Source: Bacteroidota bacterium (GTDB lineage: Bacteria > Bacteroidota > Bacteroidia > NS11-12g > UBA955). Taken from it: 64,000 nucleotides of DNA. Location of the stretch: contig JANXMZ010000025.1 of the NCBI GenBank assembly GCA_025354385.1, positions 1 to 64,000 on the forward strand, given 5' to 3'. Shown in pieces: positions 8,030-17,823 of the stretch. Positions within the stretch are counted from its first letter, which is position 1; each line of letters opens with the position of its first letter. Under the pieces are notes generated by a model that was not told where the DNA came from, ran no database searches, and saw only the letters and a program-made list of their open reading frames with translations. The position numbers and the translations under genes were made by a program.

Positions 8030-8749
8030 ATGAAAAGCACAGTAGGAAAGCATCCTGAAATTAAGTATCTTGAGGGTCCTCGTTCAAGAACAGATGAATT
8101 AATTTTTACAATTAAAGTTGTATTTCAGTTTATCAAAGGTTTTCGAGCATTGCATTTTGTAGGTCCTTGCATTACCGTTTTTGGTTCGGCCAGATACAAA
8201 GAAGACCACGAATATTATCAAAAAACAAGGGCATTATCGGCAAAAATAGCCCAATTGGGATTTACAATCATGACAGGAGGTGGCCCAGGTATTATGGAAG
8301 CGGCCAATAGAGGAGCTAAAGATGTTGGTGGGCGTTCTGTTGGTTGCAATATAGAATTGCCGTTCGAACAAAAACCAAATCCTTATTTGGATAAGTGGAC
8401 GAGTATTAAATTCTTCTTTGTTAGAAAAGTATTGTTATTAAAGTATTCTTATGGATTCGTAGTAATGCCTGGCGGATTTGGTACCATGGATGAATTTTTT
8501 GAAGCCTTGACTCTCATTCAAACAGGCATGATGCAAAAATTTCCTATCATCATTGTTGGCAAAAAATACCATGAAAATCTAATCAAATACATCGATGATT
8601 TAAAAAATGCAGGAACCATTAGCCAAGAAGATGAGCATCTTTTTTTGGTTACAGATAATATAGATGAGGCAACAGAACATATTAGTTTGCATTGCATCAG
8701 ACCCTTTGGATTAAAACCAAAAATGAAATTCAAATGGTTGGGAGAGTAG
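8030..8749 (+). CDS. LOG-family (TIGR00730) nucleotide phosphoribohydrolase
   Basis: A 239-residue Rossmann-fold protein of the LOG/YvdD family. Key motifs are GSARY near residue 52, GGGPGIMEAANRGA (binding loop), and MPGGFGTMDEFFEALTLIQ with the PGGxGTxxE signature. Plant and some bacterial relatives release free cytokinin bases from their 5'-monophosphates; in bacteria the natural role is often general nucleotide turnover. The reading frame extends upstream to 7937, but the -7 box at 7981-7988 and the family length favour the ATG at 8030. It faces away from the DUF6787-mrp operon. Confidence 0.87.
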   Translation: MKSTVGKHPEIKYLEGPRSRTDELIFTIKVVFQFIKGFRALHFVGPCITVFGSARYKEDHEYYQKTRALSAKIAQLGFTIMTGGGPGIMEAANRGAKDVGGRSVGCNIELPFEQKPNPYLDKWTSIKFFFVRKVLLLKYSYGFVVMPGGFGTMDEFFEALTLIQTGMMQKFPIIIVGKKYHENLIKYIDDLKNAGTISQEDEHLFLVTDNIDEATEHISLHCIRPFGLKPKMKFKWLGE

Positions 8750-8817
8750 CTTGCTCAATATTTATATTGGCTTGTTCTATAAAATTTAAACGACCATTTA
8801 TTTATCAGAACAGATTG

Positions 8818-8825
8818 TATATTCG
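8818..8825 (+). promoter_or_regulatory. -7 box of M28 peptidase gene
   Basis: TATATTCG, one base from TAnnTTTG (TTCG variant also seen at 33000-33007 and 51085-51092). Predicted leader about 18 bases. Confidence 0.45.
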
Positions 8826-8846
8826 CACCATATTTTAATTCAGGTA

Positions 8847-10535
8847 ATGCGATATATATTCACCCTTATTTTTTCCGTGTTTATTTCTTTTCTTTCAGCT
8901 CAAAATGAAAAGGAAGTAACGACTAATTTTAAAAATGATATTTCATTTTTGGCCTCGGATTTAACCGAAGGTAGGTTAACAGCTTCTTCAGGCGAATTGC
9001 GTTCTTCGCTCTACATCGCAGATGCTTTTAAAACCTTTAATCTAAAGCCTTATGGCGATTCCGGAAAGTATATGCAGACTTTTCAGATTGTAAAAATAAG
9101 AATTTCGCAATGTCAAAAACATTTAGCTTGGTTTCAAGAAAACCGCAAAATTGATATTTTAGAACCCAATACTGGTTTCTACCCTCTGTCATGGAGTTGT
9201 AATAACGATACTGTTTCTGCATCAATTTTTCAGGCTGGCTATGGCATAAAAGCAGCAGATCTCAATCACAACGATTATAAAGATTCTATAAATTGTCGTG
9301 GAAAAATTTTCATCATTCAATTAGGAAGTCCAGAAAATGGTGTAGCTCACTCAAAATATGAGCCCTTTGAAAGTATTGGTTACAAAGTGGAGCAAGCCAT
9401 TAAAATGGGAGCTAAAGGGGTTGTATTCATTAGAGTTGATACCTTCACAAAAATACCTTCAGGTCACTTAGATAGAAATATAAGAGCCTCTAACATACCT
9501 GTCATCTATGCCATGTCTAAAGTGGAGACCTTAAAAACAGCAGTTGAAATGCGATTGCAAGTAAACATTGCACAACTTAATGGCGATGCACATAATGTAG
9601 TTGGTTTCATGGATAATAAAAAGAAAAATACCATTATTATTGGCGCTCATCAAGATCATTTAGGTTACAATGAATATGGTGGTAGCCGTTCAAAAGTTGA
9701 AGGGCAAATACACAATGGTGCAGATGATAATGCGAGTGGTGTAGCGATGATGTTGGAGTTAATGAGGAAAATTAAAAAGTCAAAAAAGTTGAGAAAAAAT
9801 AATTACTTGTTCATTGCTTTTAGTGGAGAAGAACAAGGCTTGCTAGGGTCTAATTACTATTCAAAGCATCCTACACTCGATTTAAAAACCGTGAAGTATA
9901 TGTTGAATTTTGACATGGTTGGTCGCTTGGATTCTAATAAAAAAGTACTGACCATTTTTGGTGTTGGAACTTCACCTGTTTGGAAAGATAAAATGTTGCC
10001 CAAATTAAACAATGATACCAATCAGATAAAAATAAAAACAACGGAAAGCGGCACGGGTAGTAGTGATCATACGAGTTTTTATTTGCAAAAAATTCCTGTA
10101 TTACATTACTTTACTGGTCAACACAAAGATTACCACATGCCTTCGGACGATGAATCAAAAATAAATTACCATGGCATGTTTCTGTGTTACCAAATTATTT
10201 TGCAAAATATGATGATCGTTAATAAAGTAAAAAGTTTTCCTTTCACAGCTACTAAAAATGAAGAGTCCAGTCGCATGAGTTTTAAGGTTACTTTGGGTGT
10301 TATGCTCGATTATGCATTCGATGGAGCAGGTGCCAAAATTGATGGTGTTACCGAAGATCGCCCAGCGCAGAAAGCGGGTTTGCTAGCGGGTGATATTATT
10401 GTAAAATTAGGCAACTATCCTATCGGTAGTGTGCAAGATTACAGCAAGGCTTTGGGTAATTTTAATAAAGGAGAAACTGTCCAAGTAGTTGTCAAAAGAG
10501 GCGCTGAAGAAAAAATATTCAATATCACCTTTTAA
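8847..10535 (+). CDS. Secreted M28 aminopeptidase with PA and PDZ domains
   Basis: A 562-residue exported metallopeptidase. Signal peptide about 1-18 (ending FLSA-Q); a PA-like insert around 150-240; the M28 di-zinc catalytic domain about 250-450 with GAHQDHLG (His about 268), HNGADDNASG (bridging Asp), FSGEEQGLLGS (catalytic Glu and ligand Glu), NFDMVGRL (Asp) and the final His in HKDYHMPSDD; and a C-terminal PDZ domain (about 475-562) with the LGVMLDY carboxylate loop and AGLLAGDIIVKLG. All metal ligands appear present. It probably trims peptides outside the inner membrane. metF begins nine bases later, so they may be cotranscribed. Confidence 0.92.
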   Translation: MRYIFTLIFSVFISFLSAQNEKEVTTNFKNDISFLASDLTEGRLTASSGELRSSLYIADAFKTFNLKPYGDSGKYMQTFQIVKIRISQCQKHLAWFQENRKIDILEPNTGFYPLSWSCNNDTVSASIFQAGYGIKAADLNHNDYKDSINCRGKIFIIQLGSPENGVAHSKYEPFESIGYKVEQAIKMGAKGVVFIRVDTFTKIPSGHLDRNIRASNIPVIYAMSKVETLKTAVEMRLQVNIAQLNGDAHNVVGFMDNKKKNTIIIGAHQDHLGYNEYGGSRSKVEGQIHNGADDNASGVAMMLELMRKIKKSKKLRKNNYLFIAFSGEEQGLLGSNYYSKHPTLDLKTVKYMLNFDMVGRLDSNKKVLTIFGVGTSPVWKDKMLPKLNNDTNQIKIKTTESGTGSSDHTSFYLQKIPVLHYFTGQHKDYHMPSDDESKINYHGMFLCYQIILQNMMIVNKVKSFPFTATKNEESSRMSFKVTLGVMLDYAFDGAGAKIDGVTEDRPAQKAGLLAGDIIVKLGNYPIGSVQDYSKALGNFNKGETVQVVVKRGAEEKIFNITF

Positions 10536-10544
10536 TTAATCGCA

Positions 10545-11498
10545 ATGAAAATTATTGAACACATTTCAAGTGCATCAAAAACACTTTTTTCTTTTGAAAT
10601 ATTGCCTCCCTTAAAGGGAGATAGTATTGAAAGTATTTACAAGGGCATAGATCCTCTGATGGAATTCAAACCATCTTTTATAGATGTTACCTACCACAGA
10701 GAAGAATTTGTATTGAAGAAAAGAACAGATGGTTTGTTTTCAAAAGTGGCTACTAAAAAACGTCCTGGGACAGTGGCCATTTGCGCAGCAGTGATGCACA
10801 AATATAAAATTGATGCAGTACCTCATATTATTTGTGGAGGATTTACCAAAGAGGATACTGAAAATGCTTTGATAGATTTGAACTTTTTAGGGATAGACAA
10901 TGTGCTAGCTCTAAGAGGGGATAATATGAAGAATGAAACTTTGTTTTCTCAGGAAGCAGGTGGTAACGCCAATTCATTAGAATTAATTCATCAAGTCAAA
11001 AATATGAACAGTGGCATTTATTTGGACGAGGAATTAAGTAATGCCAATATCACAGGTTTTTGTATTGGTGCAGCTTGTTATCCAGAGAAACACCACGATG
11101 CCCCCAATTTAAGCGCAGATTTAAAATTCTTAAAACGCAAAGTTGATATAGGTGCCGAATTTCTTGTAACCCAAATGTTTTTCGATAATCAAAAATATTT
11201 CGAATTTATTGAAAAATGTAGAATGGAAAATATCAATGTGCCGATCATTCCTGGAATCAAACCATTGGCCAATAAAAAACAACTCAGTATATTACCTAAA
11301 TTATTTAATATTGATATTCCATTCGAATTGAGTGAAGCCATGGAGAAGGCTACAACACCAGAAGCAGAGCGTCAGGTGGGCATTGAATGGGCCATCGCCC
11401 AATGCAAGGAACTAGTGAAGGCAAAAGTTCCTGTTTTGCATTTCTACACCATGGGTAAAAGCGAAGCCACCAAGAAAATTGGAGAACAAATTTTTTAA
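10545..11498 (+). CDS. metF: 5,10-methylenetetrahydrofolate reductase
   Basis: A 317-residue TIM-barrel flavoenzyme that reduces methylene-THF to methyl-THF for methionine synthesis. Family signatures include FSFEILPPLKGDSI at the N terminus, FIDVTYH, NVLALRGDN (folate/flavin site), FCIGAACYPEKH and LVTQMFFDN. Length is normal. It sits between the M28 peptidase and rsgA with gaps of nine and six bases; the three are one transcription unit by spacing though not by pathway. No SAM or methionine riboswitch is seen upstream. Confidence 0.95.
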   Translation: MKIIEHISSASKTLFSFEILPPLKGDSIESIYKGIDPLMEFKPSFIDVTYHREEFVLKKRTDGLFSKVATKKRPGTVAICAAVMHKYKIDAVPHIICGGFTKEDTENALIDLNFLGIDNVLALRGDNMKNETLFSQEAGGNANSLELIHQVKNMNSGIYLDEELSNANITGFCIGAACYPEKHHDAPNLSADLKFLKRKVDIGAEFLVTQMFFDNQKYFEFIEKCRMENINVPIIPGIKPLANKKQLSILPKLFNIDIPFELSEAMEKATTPEAERQVGIEWAIAQCKELVKAKVPVLHFYTMGKSEATKKIGEQIF

Positions 11499-11504
11499 AA
11501 TTAA

Positions 11505-12437
11505 GTGCAAGGTCTTGTCATTAAATCTACTGGAAGCTGGTACAAATTAAAGCTTGAAGATGGCACAGGTCTCGATGCCAGGGCCAAAGGTAAAATACGT
11601 TTACAGGACATTAAAACGACTAATCCTATTGCGGTAGGGGATAAAGTAGACTATGAGCTCGAGTCGGGTGGAGATAAGGTTTATGGTGTTATTCGTTCTG
11701 TTTCGAAACGCCACAATTATATCATTCGCAAAAGCAACAAATTAAGTAAGCAAAGTCAAATAATTGCAGCTAATTTGGATTTGGCATTGTTGGTAGTTAC
11801 ACTATCTTCTCCCAAAACATCGCTTGGATTTATAGATAGATTTTTGGTAATGGCCGGCGCTTATCATATTCCGGTAACTTTGGTTTTTAACAAAGCAGAT
11901 ACGCACACAGAAATAGAAACGAAATATTACGAAAATCTTAAAAATTTATACGAAGGACTCGGTTATCCTTGCATCTTAACATCGGTTATCAATCAAGAAA
12001 ATAACCCATTAAAACAATTATCTGAAACAATTCTCAATAAAACAGTTTTGATTGCAGGGCATTCTGGTGTTGGTAAATCAAGTATTTTAAATGCCTTATT
12101 ACCCTCTGCATTTCAAAGAGTTGATAAAATTAGTGTGATGCATCAAAAAGGGAAGCATACCACCACTTTTGCTGAAATGTTTTTTTTAGATGAACAAACA
12201 GCCATCATAGATACGCCCGGTATTCGTGATTTTGGTATCATTGATATTGCCGAAACAGAAATTGGACACTATTTTCCGGAAATTAGATTGTGGATGCAAA
12301 AATGCAAATTCAATGATTGTAAACACTTGAATGAGCCCGAATGTTCGGTTATGAAAGCATATGAAGACGGAATTATTGCCGCATCCAGATATTATAATTA
12401 TTTGAGTATTTTGGAGAATAAGGACATTTTCGACTGA
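11505..12437 (+). CDS. rsgA: Ribosome small subunit-dependent GTPase A
   Basis: A 310-residue circularly permuted GTPase that checks and releases maturing 30S subunits. Order of parts: OB fold (about 1-65), then G4 NKAD, G1 GHSGVGKSS, G3 DTPGIRD, then a zinc-binding knuckle with CKFNDCKH...EPEC near 270-285. The gene starts with GTG at 11505, six bases after metF; there is no in-frame ATG near enough to keep the OB fold. Length and motif order are canonical. Confidence 0.95.
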   Translation: MQGLVIKSTGSWYKLKLEDGTGLDARAKGKIRLQDIKTTNPIAVGDKVDYELESGGDKVYGVIRSVSKRHNYIIRKSNKLSKQSQIIAANLDLALLVVTLSSPKTSLGFIDRFLVMAGAYHIPVTLVFNKADTHTEIETKYYENLKNLYEGLGYPCILTSVINQENNPLKQLSETILNKTVLIAGHSGVGKSSILNALLPSAFQRVDKISVMHQKGKHTTTFAEMFFLDEQTAIIDTPGIRDFGIIDIAETEIGHYFPEIRLWMQKCKFNDCKHLNEPECSVMKAYEDGIIAASRYYNYLSILENKDIFD

Positions 12438-12541
12438 TAAAAATTGGATAAATAAGGCCAAATTATTTTTGAAATACACAGAAAAAGTGTTAAAATTGCA
12501 ATTATATAGTAAAATATTATTAAATAAATTTAATTGTTACA

Positions 12542-14632
12542 ATGAAAAAATTATTAACCCTAGCCTTCGTTGGCTTACTTTGTTTTTCTACCAATGCGCA
12601 GTGTTTAACCGATCAGTACAATCTTGAGATCCTTAAAAAGGATTCTAATCTTATGAAATTGTACAAAGAATTTTACACGAATGTTTCGAACCAACCCGCT
12701 TCAAGTACTACCAAACGTTCTGGAAAAATTATTATTCCAGTTGTGTTTCACGTTATTCACACCAATGGTCCAGAAAATATTTCAAGAGACCAAATTGTGG
12801 ATCAAATCAGAATTTTAAATGAGGATTATAGCTATACAAATCCAAACAAAAGTGCTATCAGAAATATTTTTAAAGGTGTTGCCGCTACAATGGATATTGA
12901 ATTTCGTTTGGCTACAATCGACCCCAATGGCAATTGCACAGATGGTGTGAACCGAGTTTACAATTCTGGTCATATCAATGCATACAACAATCCTAAATCT
13001 ATACCATTGGCCCGCTGGCCAAATGATATGTACCTAAATATTTGGGTGGTTAGTTCCATCAATTCGGCTGGTGCTCCCGGTACAGTATTGGGTTTTGCCC
13101 AATTTCCAAGTACTTCAGCAGGAACATCTTTTAACAGTACTGATGGTATTGTCGTTAGGTCTGATTATGTTGGTTCTATTGGTACCAGTGATAATGTTAC
13201 AAAAGGTGGTAGGGTTTTAACCCATGAAATTGGTCACTATCTAGGTTTGTTACATCCTTTCACAGACAGTTGTACAAGTCCTGGCGATTATTGCGATGAT
13301 ACCCCTCCAGTAGCGGGTACATTTACCAATGCCAATTGCAATCCAAATGTAAATTCTTGCCACAATGATACCAATCCTGATTTGCCAGATATGTTCGAAA
13401 ATTATATGGATTATTCTGCAGGTGCTTGTCAAGCCTTATTTACATTGGATCAGAAAAAGATTGTTGATTATACATTTGCTAATTATGATTTCCGTAAAAA
13501 ATTAGTTTCTGCAGAGAATTTGAAAGCAACTGGTACTGATATACCATCTGCTCCACCAGTTGCAGGTTTCACCGCTTCTACCCGCAGAGTTTGTATGTAT
13601 AAAAATGTGTCCTTTACAGACATTTCATGTCAAACGCCGTCTACATCTAGAACATGGACTTTTGAAGGAGGCAATATTTCAACCTCAACATCAGCAACTC
13701 CTAATGTTTATTACACCAAACCTGGATTGTATTCAGTTTCGCTAACAGTGAGTAATGCCAACGGCACCAATACTAAAACTGAAACTGGATTCATTGAAGT
13801 TTTAAGAAGCAATGCATTTGATAAAGGATTCCTTGCACAAGGTTTTGAAAATCCAAACTTTGAAGGTGATGAAGGTTGGAAAGTTTTAAAAGACAATGGA
13901 AGTACAGAATTCTTTAAACTTGCGCCTAATGTATCTTTTGGAGGAAATAATTCTTTAGTAGCAGATATTAAATATTATACCCGTGCTGGAAAGTTATTCA
14001 GAATAATGTCACCAGCGGTCGATTTGAGACCTTTGTCTGGACAAAGTCCTAAATTGTCTTTCATGTCTGCATATGCTAAGCCAAATACCAGTTCTGTTGA
14101 AATCCTAAGAGTACTAAGCTCTAGAGATTGTGGCAATACCTGGACCCAACGTTATGCAAAACAAGGAACAGATATTTACAGCGTATCAGGTGGAGCACAA
14201 AATTTTGTTCCTACAAATCAGTCTATGTGGAGACAACATTCTATAGCACTTAACTTTGCTCAAAATGATTCAAACATTATGTTTATCATAGAGGTTCAAA
14301 GCGGCAGTGGTGGACCATTATACATCGATAATATTAATATCAGTCAGTTTAATACTAACGTAAATTCAGTTACAATCAATAGAGATTTGAACGTATTCCC
14401 AGTTCCTGCAAAAAGTGAAATAAATCTTGAGTTTGAATCATTTGAAAGTGGATTAGGTCAGATTGAAATTACCAATGCACTTGGTCAATTGATATACAAC
14501 AATACTACAGATATTAAAGAAGGTAATCAAATTATCAATGTTGGCCTAAATGATCAATTCAAAACAGGTATCTATTTTGTATCTGTGAAAATTGGCAATC
14601 AGGTTATCATCAACAAATTTATCGTAGAATAA
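12542..14632 (+). CDS. M43 (pappalysin-like) T9SS metalloprotease
   Basis: A 696-residue secreted protease. Signal peptide 1-19 (ending STNA-Q); propeptide and catalytic domain to about 320, with the zinc motif HEIGHYLGLLH (228-238) and the Met-turn region ENYMDYSAGACQALFT; CDDTPP is typical of the M43B cytophagalysin group. A PKD domain follows (about 340-425: RRVCMYKNVSFTD...TWTFEGG), then a jelly-roll-like region (MAM/adhesive type) and a C-terminal type A sorting domain (LNVFPVPAKSEINLEFE...GIYFVSVKIGNQ). It is probably exported by T9SS and degrades extracellular protein. It is followed at 23 bases by the gene that opens the TonB-receptor cassette. Confidence 0.92.
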   Translation: MKKLLTLAFVGLLCFSTNAQCLTDQYNLEILKKDSNLMKLYKEFYTNVSNQPASSTTKRSGKIIIPVVFHVIHTNGPENISRDQIVDQIRILNEDYSYTNPNKSAIRNIFKGVAATMDIEFRLATIDPNGNCTDGVNRVYNSGHINAYNNPKSIPLARWPNDMYLNIWVVSSINSAGAPGTVLGFAQFPSTSAGTSFNSTDGIVVRSDYVGSIGTSDNVTKGGRVLTHEIGHYLGLLHPFTDSCTSPGDYCDDTPPVAGTFTNANCNPNVNSCHNDTNPDLPDMFENYMDYSAGACQALFTLDQKKIVDYTFANYDFRKKLVSAENLKATGTDIPSAPPVAGFTASTRRVCMYKNVSFTDISCQTPSTSRTWTFEGGNISTSTSATPNVYYTKPGLYSVSLTVSNANGTNTKTETGFIEVLRSNAFDKGFLAQGFENPNFEGDEGWKVLKDNGSTEFFKLAPNVSFGGNNSLVADIKYYTRAGKLFRIMSPAVDLRPLSGQSPKLSFMSAYAKPNTSSVEILRVLSSRDCGNTWTQRYAKQGTDIYSVSGGAQNFVPTNQSMWRQHSIALNFAQNDSNIMFIIEVQSGSGGPLYIDNINISQFNTNVNSVTINRDLNVFPVPAKSEINLEFESFESGLGQIEITNALGQLIYNNTTDIKEGNQIINVGLNDQFKTGIYFVSVKIGNQVIINKFIVE

Positions 14633-14654
14633 GCTTTATTTTCTATATTCAGAA

Positions 14655-15155
14655 ATGAAAAAAATAGTTATATATCTAGTATGTATAACTATTTTTTTGC
14701 AATTTGGTTTTCAATCATTGCAGCTAGCATACCAAATGGTTCAACATAAAATAATGGTTGAAGCCAATATCCGCAATGGTATTTATCAGGATTTTTTAAT
14801 AAGCTTTAATAAATTCGATTTGAAAGATGCTAAATGGGAATCAGAAATGGAATTTGAACTAAATTGCCAAAAGTTTGATGTTGCTTATCTGAAAAATATT
14901 AATGGCGATATTTATTATTATTGTTTGAATGATGAAGTTGAAAAAATAATATTATTTGACCTTGAAAAAGCAAACGAGAAATCTAAGACAGATACGGAAC
15001 AGTCTCTAAAGATAGATTATTTTTGTGCTCCTATTTTTGAGTTGTCATACAAAACAATTTCGTTGGCCTGTCAAAATTGGGATGGCTACTTAACACAACA
15101 TCTTTTGTTTGGTTATCCCACTAAAATAGAACAACCACCTACCTCCATTATTTAA
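14655..15155 (+). CDS. Uncharacterised exported protein upstream of TonB receptor
   Basis: A 166-residue protein with an N-terminal hydrophobic signal or anchor (about 3-20). The core has the pattern KWESEMEFELNCQKFDVAY...GDIYYYCLNDEVEK, which resembles a Bacteroidota family of unknown function that I recall next to TonB-dependent receptors, with a basic stretch and a proline-rich tail (here IEQPPTSI). It is followed by a TonB receptor and a lipoprotein, so a role in the same uptake system is inferred. Neither ligand nor reaction can be read from the sequence. Confidence 0.55.
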   Translation: MKKIVIYLVCITIFLQFGFQSLQLAYQMVQHKIMVEANIRNGIYQDFLISFNKFDLKDAKWESEMEFELNCQKFDVAYLKNINGDIYYYCLNDEVEKIILFDLEKANEKSKTDTEQSLKIDYFCAPIFELSYKTISLACQNWDGYLTQHLLFGYPTKIEQPPTSII

Positions 15156-15210
15156 TTGATATTGAAGAATTCAATTGTGCAGATTCAATACCCTGCATGG
15201 AATTCTAATT

Positions 15211-15246
15211 ACTCAACCTAAGGTTTGAGTGAACCCTTTTTTATGG
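15211..15246 (+). terminator. Palindrome before the TonB receptor gene
   Basis: ACTCAACC-TAA-GGTTTGAGT (15211-15230) can pair over eight bases with one bulged base, followed about five bases later by a T run. It may be a weak terminator/attenuator between the uncharacterised gene and the receptor, or an operator of a metal-responsive repressor. The choice cannot be made from sequence. Confidence 0.35.
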
Positions 15247-15270
15247 GCAATGGTATTGATGTTAAATAAG

Positions 15271-17319
15271 ATGAGAAAAAATGTAATATTCATATTTGTA
15301 TTCTTTATTTGGATACAGTTATCTGCTCAATTAGATTCAATTGGGTTGAATGATAGTGCCTATCTCATTGGTAAGGGCATTGTCTCAGGTTTTCAGCAAG
15401 GGAGCAGTAAAAAAACTTCTCTAAATATGGAAGCCTATACGCTTAAGCAAATGAATGAGAGGGCTCCATTTAATCTTTCAGACGCACTTGCTAAACTTCC
15501 AGGCATATCTCAAATGACAACGGGTAATTCTATTTCAAAACCTGTTATCAGAGGCTTGTACGGTAATCGCATTCTTGTTCTACTTTCTGGTTTGCGTTTT
15601 GATAACCAACAATGGCAAGATGAGCATGGTCTTGGTCTCTCTCAAATTGGTATAGAGCGGGTGGAGATCATTAGGGGACCTGCTTCTCTTTTATATGGAT
15701 CCGATGCCATTGGAGGGGTCATTAATATCATTGAAGAAAAGCCAATCAAAAATGGAAAAAAAACCGATGCGGGAATGCAACTTTACAGCAATACTTTGGG
15801 AGCTCTAGCTGACATTGGATTTAGCAATAAAACAGACAAGCACTGGTGGCGTTTGCGATTGGGTTTGGAAAATCATGCAGATTACAGCGATGGTAAAAAT
15901 AACCGAGTCCTAAACTCGCGCAACAGAGGCTACTATTTAAAAACTGGTTTTGGGTTTGATAGAAAAAAATGGAAACAGGAAAACAGTTGTAATTTTTCAT
16001 ACAATGAATACGGATTTATAATGGACGACCTCCGCTCATCATTTACTGGAGATGGGCGTTGGGTAAGAAGCATGAACGGCCCACACCACATTGTGATGCT
16101 CAGCCTTCTGAACTCTCAAAATACAATTCCACTTAAAAAGTCCTTGCTTAAACTGAACGCAGGTTTTCAAAGTAATTTGAGAAGAGAAGATGAGGGTGGC
16201 GGACAAATTAGTTTGAGCATGCATTTAATGTCATTTTTACAAAACGCTAAATGGGAAAAATCTTTGAACCAACATACTGTAATAGTAGTTAACCAACAAC
16301 TATCTTTAACCAATAATACCAATTATGGCGGCCGAATTATAATTCCCGATGCCACTATGATTGAGTCTAATTTAACAGCCTATTTAAAGTTTCAGAAAAA
16401 TAAATGGATTATTGAGGCGGGGGCAGGTATCAATGATAAAAACATTAAAACTTTTTTAACCCGAAGTTTGAATAATTACAACCAACCTATACTTTCATAT
16501 GCCAAGCCTGTTTTACCCTTTGTTAAAAATAATTTGACAGCTAATGGCATGATAGGTTTTGTGTTTCAACCTAAGAAATGGCTCATTGTTAAACAGAATA
16601 ATGCGACTGGATTCCGAGCTCCAAATCTTGCAGAACTTTCATCCAATGGGGTTCACGAAGGTGTGTATCGCTATGAAATAGGCAATAGAGATTTAAAAAC
16701 AGAACAGAATTTTAATTCTGATCTAAGTTTCGAAATAGATAAGAAGCAATTATTTATGAGTTTTTCAGTTTATCATAATTACTTCAACAATTATATCTAT
16801 TTAACACCTACTGCTGCACATGATTCGTTTTATACATTCCCGGTATATCTTTATCAGCAGCAAAATGCTAGGATAGTTGGTGGGGAATACTTTTTGATTT
16901 ACAAACCAGAGAAATTAAAGGGCCTCCAATTGAAGGAGACCGTGAGTGTTACAAGTGGTAAATTGCAGAAAGGTGGTTACCTCCCTTTTATTCCTGCATA
17001 TAAAACCATAAGTGCTGTTCGTTGGGAAACATACAATAGTAATAAAACAAAAAACTTTTTTATTGAACCTGAATTCGTATACGTTTTTTCTCAAGATAAA
17101 CCTGCGCTTTTTGAAACGTCCACTCTTGCCTATTATTTGATTAATGCAAGTGCAGGCGTGAATATATTACAACCTGGTAATTCAAAAAGTTTAAGGATAA
17201 GTTTAAACATCAACAATATGACGAATACTAACTATTTTGATCATTTGTCGCGATTAAAATATTATGGATTAAACAATCAAGGCAGAAATATTGCCTTGGC
17301 AATTAGACAACAATTTTAA
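15271..17319 (+). CDS. TonB-dependent outer-membrane receptor
   Basis: A 682-residue receptor. Signal peptide about 1-20 (FIWIQLSA-Q), plug domain about 40-165 with LSDALAKLPGI, KPVIRGLYGNRILVLLSG and RVEIIRGPASLLYGSDAIGGVINII, then a 22-strand-type barrel ending in a terminal aromatic-type strand (NIALAIRQQF). It takes up a scarce substrate using TonB energy; the FDNQQWQDEHGLGLS plug segment recalls CirA/BtuB-like metal or cofactor receptors but does not identify the ligand. It has no SusD partner and no carboxypeptidase-like N-terminal domain, so it is not a SusC. A GTG at 15229 is in frame, but the ATG at 15271 begins the signal peptide directly. Confidence 0.9.
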   Translation: MRKNVIFIFVFFIWIQLSAQLDSIGLNDSAYLIGKGIVSGFQQGSSKKTSLNMEAYTLKQMNERAPFNLSDALAKLPGISQMTTGNSISKPVIRGLYGNRILVLLSGLRFDNQQWQDEHGLGLSQIGIERVEIIRGPASLLYGSDAIGGVINIIEEKPIKNGKKTDAGMQLYSNTLGALADIGFSNKTDKHWWRLRLGLENHADYSDGKNNRVLNSRNRGYYLKTGFGFDRKKWKQENSCNFSYNEYGFIMDDLRSSFTGDGRWVRSMNGPHHIVMLSLLNSQNTIPLKKSLLKLNAGFQSNLRREDEGGGQISLSMHLMSFLQNAKWEKSLNQHTVIVVNQQLSLTNNTNYGGRIIIPDATMIESNLTAYLKFQKNKWIIEAGAGINDKNIKTFLTRSLNNYNQPILSYAKPVLPFVKNNLTANGMIGFVFQPKKWLIVKQNNATGFRAPNLAELSSNGVHEGVYRYEIGNRDLKTEQNFNSDLSFEIDKKQLFMSFSVYHNYFNNYIYLTPTAAHDSFYTFPVYLYQQQNARIVGGEYFLIYKPEKLKGLQLKETVSVTSGKLQKGGYLPFIPAYKTISAVRWETYNSNKTKNFFIEPEFVYVFSQDKPALFETSTLAYYLINASAGVNILQPGNSKSLRISLNINNMTNTNYFDHLSRLKYYGLNNQGRNIALAIRQQF

Positions 17320-17351
17320 AAAATAAACAAACAAAAAATAACAAATCAATC

Positions 17352-17765
17352 ATGAAAAGAAAAACAATTTCAATTCTAGCGATGGCCGCAGTTGCCGCCA
17401 CTTTCTTTTTTACTTCTTGCGAAAAAGACGAAGGTAAACTACCTAACATCTCTTTTAAAACAGGCTCAGGATACCTCAGTTCCAACGACTCTATTCAGCA
17501 AGGTGATACTGTTGTAGTTGGAATCAATGCTTCTAAAGCAGAAGATAAAGATGTTCTGAAATCTTTTGACGCTTCTAAAAGCTATGACAATGGCGCCAGT
17601 GCAAGTTTCTTATCTGAATCACTTTCTGGTGGTAATCAAGATAATTATAGCAAAGATATGACCATCATTGCTCGTAAACAGGCTGGTCAAGAAAGTTACA
17701 CCTTTACAGTTGTTAATAAAGATGGACTTAAGAATTCTATAAGTCTCACACTTTTTGTAAAGTAA
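17352..17765 (+). CDS. Small lipoprotein of TonB-receptor cassette
   Basis: A 137-residue lipoprotein: signal peptide with lipobox FTSC (Cys about 23) followed by EKDEGK. The mature part is beta-rich and Ser/Asp-rich, with KLPNISFKTGSGYLSSND and GQESYTFTVVNKDGLKNSISLTL, an Ig-like pattern ending in a final strand. It lies 32 bases after the TonB receptor and is closed by a strong terminator, so the two are coexpressed; it may be a surface or periplasmic accessory of the receptor. No enzyme motif is seen. Confidence 0.7.
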   Translation: MKRKTISILAMAAVAATFFFTSCEKDEGKLPNISFKTGSGYLSSNDSIQQGDTVVVGINASKAEDKDVLKSFDASKSYDNGASASFLSESLSGGNQDNYSKDMTIIARKQAGQESYTFTVVNKDGLKNSISLTLFVK

Positions 17766-17785
17766 AAAAAGTATAAATTAAATTG

Positions 17786-17815
17786 TGCCCGGAGTAATTC
17801 CCGGGCATTTTTTTT
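17786..17815 (+). terminator. Rho-independent terminator after lipoprotein gene
   Basis: TGCCCGG-loop-CCGGGCA stem of seven GC-rich pairs followed by eight T. It ends the TonB cassette just before the convergent lhgO gene. Confidence 0.88.
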
Positions 17816-17823
17816 GAATAAAA

